From JAZDIU01 sp043804635 (GTDB lineage Bacteria > Chloroflexota > Dehalococcoidia > Dehalococcoidales > UBA2162): a DNA stretch of 28,750 nucleotides. The stretch lies in assembly GCA_043804635.1 (NCBI GenBank), contig JAZDIU010000030.1, forward strand, positions 1 to 28,750, written 5' to 3'. A program made the translations under genes and the position numbers. Positions 15,395 to 21,946 of this stretch are shown piece after piece. Under the pieces are notes generated by a model. That model did no database searches. It was not told where the DNA came from and saw only the letters and a program-made list of their open reading frames with translations. Positions within the stretch are counted from its first letter, which is position 1. The number at the start of each line of letters is the position of its first letter.

Positions 15395-15484
15395 GGAAGA
15401 GTTTTAGAGAGGGGGCGAAAGCCCCCTCTCTTTTCTTTCTCCCCCTTTCCTTACTCAGGAAAGGGGGATAGGTTGTCGATCCTT
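15395..15484. repeat. Intergenic hairpin repeat, copy B
   Basis: First hairpin GAGAGGGGGC (15407-15416) with a GAAA loop and GCCCCCTCTC (15421-15430), followed on the plus strand by TTTTCTTTCT. Second hairpin is CCCCCTTTCC (15441-15450) with GGAAAGGGGG (15458-15467), then GGATAGGTTG as in copy A. The first hairpin would be a strong plus-strand terminator, although no plus-strand gene precedes it. Confidence 0.7.
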
Positions 15485-15536
15485 CATTGTGAAGGTTGGA
15501 AACACTAATTTTGAGCAACGGTATTAAGCTAACTGA

Positions 15537-16373
15537 TTATTCGAAAATAGCTACCAACCGCACCATAGCGGCGTCGGTATCCTCAAGGCGGAAAGGCCAG
15601 GCACATAACGTGCAGCGCTTTCCGGTAATGCTGTCGATATCTCCTCCGGCACCATTGATGACCGAGATACCGGCCTTCAGTAGAGTGACCAGACACCCTT
15701 CGTAGAGGTAATCGAACTTCTTGGGAATCGCCTTCCCGGTAGCCTTCTTATAATCCTGGAACAGGTTCGGCATATTCTTTCCCAGCGGCTCAAGCACACC
15801 GAAGTGAAGCGAATGGTCGATTGCCGGCCAGGTCCCGGCAATAGCCTTGACTTTTTTCTTCACTAACCATTCTGCCGCACTCGGCAGAAGCCCGGGATAA
15901 TAGTGATAATAATCATAGGATTTCCCCGGTTTTATCTTCTCATGCCAACCCGTGTTTACGACAACGAAGTCTCCGCGTTTAATCTCGGGTTTCGCCTTTT
16001 CGAAATCTTTAGCTTCAATCTCACCCCACTTCCCCTTATCGCGCATATCGATAACCACCCCGGTCCCATACAAATTCTCTAAGGGTATTTTGTCCGCAGT
16101 AATTCCCTCAGGTATGCAGTATTTAGGAGCTTCGACGTGCGTACCGGCGTGCAGATGGCCCACCCACCCGCCGGCAAGCTGCCCCGGTGCATGCTCGTTG
16201 TAAGGATATGGCTGTCCGAAATCGAACCAACCGGGATGATTCTGTCCTTGCCAGCCTGTCGAGCGTATTCCTCCGAAAGAACGTCCCCGTATCTGAATAT
16301 CGCTTACGAGCCTGGGCCACATAGCAGAACCGTGCCAGATAAGTTGGGATAAATCAATAATTTTCAGCGTCAT
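15537..16373 (-). CDS. Cyclase family protein A2 (PF04199)
   Basis: A 278-residue cyclase-family metal-dependent hydrolase, the paralogue of A1 (9789-10616), with which it shares DLSQLI at the start, RSFGGIRSTGW/RAFGGIRSTGW, GDFVVVNTGWH and the C-terminal FRLEDTDAAMVRLV. The metal motif reads H75-A-G-T-H79-V-E81-A-P. Compared with A1 it keeps the family Gly but has Glu in place of the Asp ligand, so the two paralogues differ at opposite motif positions. A GGAGG ribosome site precedes the ATG. It follows B2 by 14 bases in the same operon. Confidence 0.88.
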   Translation of the reverse strand: MTLKIIDLSQLIWHGSAMWPRLVSDIQIRGRSFGGIRSTGWQGQNHPGWFDFGQPYPYNEHAPGQLAGGWVGHLHAGTHVEAPKYCIPEGITADKIPLENLYGTGVVIDMRDKGKWGEIEAKDFEKAKPEIKRGDFVVVNTGWHEKIKPGKSYDYYHYYPGLLPSAAEWLVKKKVKAIAGTWPAIDHSLHFGVLEPLGKNMPNLFQDYKKATGKAIPKKFDYLYEGCLVTLLKAGISVINGAGGDIDSITGKRCTLCAWPFRLEDTDAAMVRLVAIFE

Positions 16374-16387
16374 ATTAACCTCCTTCT

Positions 16388-17152
16388 CTACTCATCGACA
16401 ATCGCTACCACTCTCACCATGTGACCAGCATCGGGGAGTCTAAATGGGAAGGCAGCAATTGTGCAGCGCTTTCCGGTAACCTTATCGATATCCCCTCCCA
16501 CATTCTCTAAGGCTGGAATCATATTCGTGGAGCAGATTTGATGACATGGCTCGTAATCAGGAAACTCCTTGTCCGGGTCCTTGCCTGTTTCCTTGACATA
16601 CTCTGCGTACAGATTCGGATACATATGCCTGAGCGGATAATGGGCTAGACAGGAGTCGGTAGCGCCCCAGGTGCCGCCCAGCATCTTGACCTTTTTCTTT
16701 AGCAACCACTCACCGGCTTCGGTATACATTCCAGGATAGTGGTTATAGTAAATATAGTCATTGACCCTCCAATAGTGGTGCCAGCCGGTATTCATCAGTA
16801 CGACATCCCCCGGTTGGACTTTAGGCTTGGCATTCTCCAGGTCCTTCGCGGTGACGATGTCCCACTTTTTCATATACCGGAAATCCAGGATTACACCCGT
16901 CCCGTAGAAGCTCTCGAGCGGCATTCTATCAGAGGATATCCCACCCTCTACGTGATGAGTTTGTCCGTCGAAATGGGTCCCTTTGTGCCAGATTCCAAGG
17001 TAAACGCTTATCTGTCTGCTTACGCCGGGTGCAATCGGGACTTCATGCCGGTGAACGCGCTCCATATGCCTGTCCCCCGCGGCCTCATGACCCATCCAGT
17101 CGGGGGTCATAAACCCTACCGGCACAGTTAAATCATAAAATTTTTTCGCCAT
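16388..17152 (-). CDS. Cyclase family protein B2 (PF04199)
   Basis: A 254-residue cyclase-family protein, the close paralogue of B1 (10632-11399), with the same start MAKKFYDL, the shared PVG(F/Y)MTPDWMGH segment and GGTWGATDS in the second half. The metal-binding motif is H56-K-G-T-H60-F-D62, and the THHVEGG segment follows. An AAGGAGG ribosome site precedes the ATG. It is the first gene of the B2-A2 operon, divergent from the dehydratase/reductase operon, which ties the cyclases to that enzyme's pathway. Confidence 0.88.
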   Translation of the reverse strand: MAKKFYDLTVPVGFMTPDWMGHEAAGDRHMERVHRHEVPIAPGVSRQISVYLGIWHKGTHFDGQTHHVEGGISSDRMPLESFYGTGVILDFRYMKKWDIVTAKDLENAKPKVQPGDVVLMNTGWHHYWRVNDYIYYNHYPGMYTEAGEWLLKKKVKMLGGTWGATDSCLAHYPLRHMYPNLYAEYVKETGKDPDKEFPDYEPCHQICSTNMIPALENVGGDIDKVTGKRCTIAAFPFRLPDAGHMVRVVAIVDE

Positions 17153-17278
17153 TATTTCCTCCTTAAAAATTATCTTCTAAAAGTAGTTTCGTTTTTTAGT
17201 ATTTCCTAACCGTTCACCTCCTCATTATTGTTATTTTTAAAAAGCTATTAAATAAATGGGTCGATTTTCTAAACCGCC

Positions 17279-17299
17279 TATATAATACTCGCCTGTCAA
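17279..17299 (-). promoter_or_regulatory. Promoter region of cyclase B2-A2 operon
   Basis: On the minus strand TTGACA (17299-17294) is followed by 6 bases and TATTAT (17287-17282), or by 9 bases and TATATA (17284-17279). This is a near copy of the TTGACA-N7-TATAAT arrangement of the other three units of the module. Confidence 0.4.
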
Positions 17300-17342
17300 A
17301 CGATATGCAACAGTGAAAAAGAGGAAAATTTAGCTTTGTATA

Positions 17343-17351
17343 TGCTATACT
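17343..17351 (+). promoter_or_regulatory. Extended -10 element for the reductase/dehydratase operon
   Basis: TGCTATACT is an extended -10 (TGnTATACT). No clear -35 is present at 16-18 bases, as is common with extended -10 promoters. The operon start codon is 92 bases downstream, leaving a leader that contains the dyad at 17368-17418. Confidence 0.4.
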
Positions 17352-17367
17352 CAAAATTGAAAAGGAC

Positions 17368-17418
17368 TCGGTCCATAAATATAAGCGAACTTCCCCAAAT
17401 AATAATTTTATAGACCGA
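17368..17418. promoter_or_regulatory. Inverted repeat in the leader of the reductase operon
   Basis: TCGGTCCATAAA (17368-17379) and TTTATAGACCGA (17407-17418) pair with a single mismatch across a 27-base loop and are followed by a T5 run (17420-17424). The position, between the promoter and the start codon at 17443, allows either an attenuator or an operator. Confidence 0.4.
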
Positions 17419-17442
17419 ATTTTTAGTGAAAGGAAAACACAT

Positions 17443-18792
17443 ATGACAATAAAGGAAGGAAAAAAGAGACCCATAAACCGGTTAAAAACAATGTACTCCC
17501 TGCGGGCAAAGGTTGACGAAAGCTACAAGCGAAGCGTCGAGGCTATGAAATCCGGAAAACCCACGGTTTGGTCCATGCTTAACTGGTGGGAAGGCGATGT
17601 CATTATGAAGGCAATGGACCTGGAAATGGTCTACCCCGAAAATTTTGGTGCGGTATGCGCCGCACAGGGAGTGGCTCCAACTTATCTAGACAGAGCCGAT
17701 ACCGATGGTTTTCCCACGCATCTCTGCGGCTATAGTCGGAACTCTTTCGGCTACGCATCTCGGATGATGAAGGAGCTGAAAGGCGAAATACCACCAGAAG
17801 CGCCTATGGGCGGAATGCCCAGACCGGTCCTACTTCTGGCTTCGAATGTTATCTGCGACGCCAGATATAAATGGTTTCAGTCCCTCGGACTCTATATGAA
17901 TACCCCGGTCTGGCTTCTGGAAATGCCTATTCCTGGGGTAAAGGAACTGTTTCTCGAGGGCGTCTATGACCGCTATGTTGGCTTCGTGGTTAGCGAATTG
18001 AGAGAGTTCATTACTTTCCTCGAGCGTCTCCTGGGTAAGAAGATGGATTGGGACCGGTTGGATGAGATGATAACTCTGACCGAGCAAATTTGCCGGGTAT
18101 GGCATAACGCTAATGAACTGCGTAAAGTTAAGCCCTGTCCGGTGCATTCCCGAGACTTCTGGAGCGCAATGACCCCTGCCCTCTTCCTGCTGGGTGACCT
18201 TAAAGACACGCTCAAATGCTACCAGGACCTGTATAACGAAGTAAAGGAAAGAGTCGATAACCACGTATCAGGCATATTGAGTGAAGAGAAATACCGCCTG
18301 ATGTTCAGCGAGATTCCTCCGTGGCATACCCTGGGCTTTTTTGACAAACTAGCCGAGAGAGGCTGGAACTTCGTCATCGAGAGCTGGGGTTATCATCCAC
18401 CGATTCCAATAGATTTAACTAAAATCAGCGACCCTCTGGAACGTCTCGCCCGGTTCTGCCTTCAATTTAATGTCGGCTATTATCAGGATGCTCTAAAAGA
18501 AGGTGAGACTTATGGCTACCATGCTTACCCTCATTTCGCCTACGGCCGGGACTGGAAAATCGATGGTGCGTTTTTCCACCCGCTTATCACCTGTCGCAGC
18601 GCCTCCAATCATTTACCGACTGTCCGGGAAATGTTATTACAGAAACTGTCTATCCCCTCATTGATGATTGAAGGAGATTTAGTCGACCTCAGGCTGTTCG
18701 ACCCCGTAGATGCTCTTAATAAAGCCGAACCGTTCGAACAGACGATGGACCACTATAAAGAGGAAAGGAAAAAGAGGGGTCTGGATTGGTGA
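17443..18792 (+). CDS. Benzoyl-CoA reductase / 2-hydroxyacyl-CoA dehydratase subunit, BcrB/BzdO/HgdB-like
   Basis: A 449-residue member of the 2-hydroxyacyl-CoA dehydratase family (PF06050), close in length to BcrB. Such subunits bind the acyl-CoA and a [4Fe-4S] cluster and receive very low-potential electrons from an ATPase activator. The C-terminal block with TCRSASNH and IPSLMIEGDLVDLR matches the BcrB/BzdO pattern of a conserved Cys-Arg followed by the IPSL-x4-D-x2-D segment. Candidate cluster ligands are C95 (HLCGYSR), C138 (NVICDAR) and C384 (LITCRS). A GAAAGGA ribosome site precedes the ATG. It heads a four-gene set (B-like, C-like, two activators) whose composition matches class I benzoyl-CoA reductase better than the one-activator dehydratases. 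Whether the substrate is aromatic is unproved. Confidence 0.85.
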   Translation: MTIKEGKKRPINRLKTMYSLRAKVDESYKRSVEAMKSGKPTVWSMLNWWEGDVIMKAMDLEMVYPENFGAVCAAQGVAPTYLDRADTDGFPTHLCGYSRNSFGYASRMMKELKGEIPPEAPMGGMPRPVLLLASNVICDARYKWFQSLGLYMNTPVWLLEMPIPGVKELFLEGVYDRYVGFVVSELREFITFLERLLGKKMDWDRLDEMITLTEQICRVWHNANELRKVKPCPVHSRDFWSAMTPALFLLGDLKDTLKCYQDLYNEVKERVDNHVSGILSEEKYRLMFSEIPPWHTLGFFDKLAERGWNFVIESWGYHPPIPIDLTKISDPLERLARFCLQFNVGYYQDALKEGETYGYHAYPHFAYGRDWKIDGAFFHPLITCRSASNHLPTVREMLLQKLSIPSLMIEGDLVDLRLFDPVDALNKAEPFEQTMDHYKEERKKRGLDW

Positions 18793-18823
18793 ACACGATT
18801 TTACTACTCGCAAGGAGGACTGA

Positions 18824-19993
18824 ATGACCCAGGCAAGCAAAGGACTGACTCGAGTTAAGGAAATTAACCAGGACCGTTCCCGTCGTGTTAAAGAGCTTAG
18901 GAATCTTGGTAAAAAGATAATCGGTTATCTGTGTATTTACCCTCCGTTAGAAATGATGACCGCTCTCGGTCTGGTCCCCTACAGAATATTCGGTGACATT
19001 CAGGAATCGGTCACCGAGGCAGACAAAGGTTTGCCCGTATCTTTCTGCCCATTCGTACGTAGCTGTTTCGACCTGGGAATGAAAGGGAAATATGATTTCA
19101 TCGATGGTATGGTGGCGGCTCATACCTGTGATGCCATCGAAAAAACCGCCCACGTTTGGGAACGTTCGATAAAGCACCCTTACTTCCATTTCATAGATAT
19201 ACCCCCGTCGATACACCGTGAATCACAAGACCTTTTCCGTAATGAACTGGATACCTTGCGAAAGACTCTGGAGTCGTTCGCCGGTGAAAAATTGACGAAC
19301 CAAAAACTTAATAAAGCAATAAAATTGCATAACGAGCAGCGTGCCCTGGTCAGGGAATTATATGAACTTAAAAAATCGGACCCGCCGCTAATCTCAGGAG
19401 TAGATACCCTTCTTGTTATCAAGGCTATAATGAGCATTCCCGTCCGGGAAGGAAACAAGCTATTAAGAGAAGTAATAACCGAAGTCAAAAAGCCGGCAAA
19501 TAGTTCTCAGAAGAAAGCTGCCCGGCTTCTTGTCTGGGGCACCGTCATCGACGATAAGTCTTTAATTGAAATGATTGAAAGTGCCGGAGCTGATGTAGTT
19601 ATCGATGATACCTGCGTCGGCACCAGGGCTTACTGGGACGATGTGAAACTGACCAAAGACCCCCTCGAGGGCTTGGCAAAACACTACCTCGCCGACCTCA
19701 AATGCCCCAGAACTTTTATCGAGGCAGTTTACGGTGAAGCCAGGAAAGACCATATGGCTGACCTCGAAAACCGGTTCGGCTATCTGAAAAATTTTATTCG
19801 GGAATGGAACGTCAACGGCGTAATTCTCCAATCGGTAAAGTACTGTGATTGCCATGGCTTTGAAGTGCCGGAGGTCAAGTTTTATTTAGATAGTCTCAAT
19901 CTGCCTAATACTTATATTGAACACGATTATACAGAAGGCGCCTTAGCTCCCCTGAAAACGAGAGTTCAAGCCTTACTGGAAATAATTGCCTAA
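18824..19993 (+). CDS. Benzoyl-CoA reductase / 2-hydroxyacyl-CoA dehydratase subunit, BcrC/BzdN/HgdA-like
   Basis: A 389-residue second subunit of the PF06050 enzyme, about the length of BcrC. Conserved cysteine positions are visible: C75 in SFCPFVRSC, C102 in HTCD, C264 in DDTC and C341/C343 in KYCDCHGFEVP. The C-terminal KYCD-x-H segment is typical of the BcrC/BzdN side of the family. AAGGAGG lies 6 bases before the ATG, and the gene begins 31 bases after its partner, so the two are co-transcribed. The protein would form the heterodimeric catalytic core with the 17443 product. Downstream, 206 bases of hairpin repeat separate it from its activators. Confidence 0.85.
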   Translation: MTQASKGLTRVKEINQDRSRRVKELRNLGKKIIGYLCIYPPLEMMTALGLVPYRIFGDIQESVTEADKGLPVSFCPFVRSCFDLGMKGKYDFIDGMVAAHTCDAIEKTAHVWERSIKHPYFHFIDIPPSIHRESQDLFRNELDTLRKTLESFAGEKLTNQKLNKAIKLHNEQRALVRELYELKKSDPPLISGVDTLLVIKAIMSIPVREGNKLLREVITEVKKPANSSQKKAARLLVWGTVIDDKSLIEMIESAGADVVIDDTCVGTRAYWDDVKLTKDPLEGLAKHYLADLKCPRTFIEAVYGEARKDHMADLENRFGYLKNFIREWNVNGVILQSVKYCDCHGFEVPEVKFYLDSLNLPNTYIEHDYTEGALAPLKTRVQALLEIIA

Positions 19994-20052
19994 AAATTCT
20001 CCCGTATTATTTGGTTTAAGAAGAGGGAAGATCCTCTCTTTGAAAAATTACT

Positions 20053-20078
20053 CCCCCTTTCCATAAACGGAGAGGGGG
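20053..20078. repeat. Half-copy of the hairpin repeat
   Basis: CCCCCTTTCC (20053-20062) with GGAGAGGGGG (20069-20078), pairing with one wobble. This is the second-hairpin type seen in copy B. It lies just before copy C in the 206-base gap after the BcrC-like gene. Confidence 0.5.
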
Positions 20079-20100
20079 GAAAGAGGTGAGACCCATATCA

Positions 20101-20199
20101 GGGGAGTTTGAGGGGGCGTAGCCCCCTCATTTTAAAATTCTTTCCCCTTCCCCTTTGAAGGGGAAGGGGATTAAGGGGATAGGATTTACTACTAGCCAA
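20101..20199. repeat. Intergenic hairpin repeat, copy C
   Basis: Head GGGGAGTTTG, first hairpin GAGGGGGC-GTA-GCCCCCTC (20110-20128), second hairpin CCCCTTCCCCTT-TG-AAGGGGAAGGGG (20144-20169), then a GGATAGG element and ACTAGCCAAAT, equivalent to the tails of copy A and the degenerate copy. The tail runs directly into the start codon of the activator gene at 20200. Confidence 0.7.
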
Positions 20200-21057
20200 A
20201 TGAAATTATATTTCGCCGGGATAGACATTGGCTCGACAATGACCAAGGTCGCCATTGTCAATGAGGAAGGAAAAATTTGCTCCCGTGTCATCGGTCACAC
20301 CGGCGCCGAACATCGCCGACTAGCCAATCAGGTAATGAAAGAGGCTCTGGAGCCACCAAGTCTGTCCATCGAAGATATCGCCTATGTAGTAGCCACCGGC
20401 TACGGACGGTTTAATGTCCCCTTTGCCGACCGCCAGGTAACAGAGCTCTCCTGCCACGCTAAAGGAGTGACTTATTTTTTCCCTAAGGTTAAGACTGCCA
20501 TCGATATTGGCGGACAGGATGTCAAAGGTCTCAAAATCAATAATGGTAAGCTGGTAGACTTTGTTATGAATGATAAGTGTGCGGCGGGGACAGGCAGGTT
20601 CCTGGAAGTCGTCGCCGATTCCCTTGGTCTTAAAATCGAAGACCTCGGAGAAATTTCGTTGAAATCTCAAAATAAAGCGACGATTAACAACACTTGTACG
20701 CTTTTCGCTCAGCAGGAAATAATATTGCGCCTATCAGAAGGAATAACTCTGGAAGATATTTTAGCCGGACTCCACGATGCCATTGCTAGCAGGGTGGTAA
20801 CAATGATAAAGCGGCTGAATATAGAACCCGATGTAGTGCTAACCGGGGGCGTAGCCAAAAATATCGGAGTGGTTAAGGCGATAAGAGAAAGACTAGCACG
20901 TGAGGTATTCGTCCCTGCCGACCCGCTTATCAGTGGTGCCTTAGGTGCCGCAATGCTGGCTAAGGATTTTGCCCTGGAAAGACTGAAAAGCGGTGAGGAT
21001 ATATCGAAGAAAGAGCGGCGTCTGGAAGAAGCCACTTTCTTCTCTAATCGTGAGTAA
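20200..21057 (+). CDS. ATPase activator of reductase/dehydratase, BcrA/BzdQ/HgdC-like
   Basis: A 285-residue BadF/BadG/BcrA/BcrD ATPase (PF01869) of the ASKHA fold. It hydrolyses ATP to push an electron from its inter-subunit [4Fe-4S] cluster into the catalytic dimer. The nucleotide motif DIGSTMTK (9-16), the second phosphate motif DIGGQD (102-107) and the C-terminal TGGVAKN and SGALGAA segments are all intact. The cluster cysteines fall at C127 (KCAAGTGRFLE) and C166 (NNTC), the same positions as in HgdC. ATG 20200 is chosen because translation upstream would read through the hairpin repeat. The ribosome site is poor, since the region before the ATG is the repeat tail. It is followed after 3 bases by the second activator. 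Confidence 0.88.
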   Translation: MKLYFAGIDIGSTMTKVAIVNEEGKICSRVIGHTGAEHRRLANQVMKEALEPPSLSIEDIAYVVATGYGRFNVPFADRQVTELSCHAKGVTYFFPKVKTAIDIGGQDVKGLKINNGKLVDFVMNDKCAAGTGRFLEVVADSLGLKIEDLGEISLKSQNKATINNTCTLFAQQEIILRLSEGITLEDILAGLHDAIASRVVTMIKRLNIEPDVVLTGGVAKNIGVVKAIRERLAREVFVPADPLISGALGAAMLAKDFALERLKSGEDISKKERRLEEATFFSNRE

Positions 21058-21060
21058 AAT

Positions 21061-21858
21061 ATGGCTTGGTTTATTGGTATAGATATCGGCTCGGTAACCA
21101 GCAAAGGGGTCATAACCGAGGATGGCGGGGTAAAAGCTCGTCATCTGATTCCTTCCGGGACTAACTATAAGACATCGGCACAAACCTTAAAGCAGAAACT
21201 CCTGTATGAGGCTGGCATATCTTCCGGAGACGTGAGCTATATTGTCGCTACCGGTTGCGGCGCCGGTAACGTCGACTCCGCCAATCAGGAAGTCTCTGAT
21301 ATAATCTGCTGCGCCAAGGGAATTAGGGCAACTTTTCCTGCGGTAAGGACGGCTGTTAACATGGGTGCGCAATCGAGTGAGGTAATCCGGTTAGATGAGA
21401 ATGGGCTTGTGGTCGACTTCGCCGTAAGCGAAAAGTGTGCCGCCGGCAGTGCCTGGTTCCTTCAGGTAATGGCTAATGTTCTGCGGATTGATATTAAAGA
21501 AATCGGCCCGCTTTCTTTAAAGTCCAGGAATCCCATTGTCTTCGGGACGGGCTGTGCCGTCTTCGGAGAAACGGAGGCTATCACCAGAGTGTCCGAAGGC
21601 TTTTCTAAGGAAGATATTTTGGCCGGTGTCCATAAATCGCTGGCAAATAAAGTCTCTTCTCTGGCAGCTAAGGTCGGATTACAGGAGCGGTGTGCCGTGA
21701 GCGGGGGCGGCAGCCTCGACGTTGGATTGATAAAAAGTCTGGAGGAAAATTTACGAATACAACTACTGGTGCCTCCCCACCCCCAGATCGTCACCGCTTT
21801 AGGCGCCGCCATTATTGCCCAGGAAAAATATTCTCCCCTTTCAAAAAAGGTGGAGTAA
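21061..21858 (+). CDS. Second BadF/BadG-type activator subunit, degenerate (BcrD-like)
   Basis: A 265-residue PF01869 protein translationally linked (3-base gap) to the canonical activator. The first phosphate motif DIGSVTSK (8-15) and both cluster cysteines, C126 (KCAAGSAWFL) and C165 (GTGCAVFGE), are kept. The second phosphate motif DIGGQD has become NMGAQS (100-105), and KCAAGTGRF has become KCAAGSAWF. This suggests a subunit that still binds the shared cluster but hydrolyses ATP poorly, paired with the intact subunit as in the heterodimeric BcrA-BcrD or BadF-BadG activators. A two-subunit activator argues for a reductase-like enzyme rather than a simple dehydratase. Confidence 0.85.
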   Translation: MAWFIGIDIGSVTSKGVITEDGGVKARHLIPSGTNYKTSAQTLKQKLLYEAGISSGDVSYIVATGCGAGNVDSANQEVSDIICCAKGIRATFPAVRTAVNMGAQSSEVIRLDENGLVVDFAVSEKCAAGSAWFLQVMANVLRIDIKEIGPLSLKSRNPIVFGTGCAVFGETEAITRVSEGFSKEDILAGVHKSLANKVSSLAAKVGLQERCAVSGGGSLDVGLIKSLEENLRIQLLVPPHPQIVTALGAAIIAQEKYSPLSKKVE

Positions 21859-21945
21859 GGAGGATTTCCCTATCCCTTCTCCCTTTAGGGGAGAGGACTA
21901 AGCTTGTCCTGAGCGAAGTCGAAGGAGTGAGGGTGAAACCTAATC
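21838..21945. repeat. Composite intergenic repeat
   Basis: The region spanning the activator 3' end to the xdhC start carries CTATCCCTTCTCCC-TTTA-GGGGAGAGG (a hairpin with an ATAGGG-type flank in inverse orientation). It is followed by TCCTGAGCGAAGTCGAAGG, a phrase that recurs in variant form at 23049-23062 and 23109-23121. Confidence 0.5.
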
Positions 21946-21946
21946 G

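Noticed and set aside
15407..15440. Strong terminator for the cyclase A2 operon
   Set aside because: The T-run follows the hairpin only on the plus strand, whereas the operon is on the minus strand; it is kept as part of the repeat instead.
15108..15518. Two minus-strand ORFs in the gap before dctP2
   Set aside because: They translate hairpin repeat DNA, lack ribosome sites and contain no recognisable protein pattern.
20155..20199. Longer N-terminus for the activator gene
   Set aside because: The TTG-start extension reads repeat copy C; homologues begin just before DIGS, as from ATG 20200.
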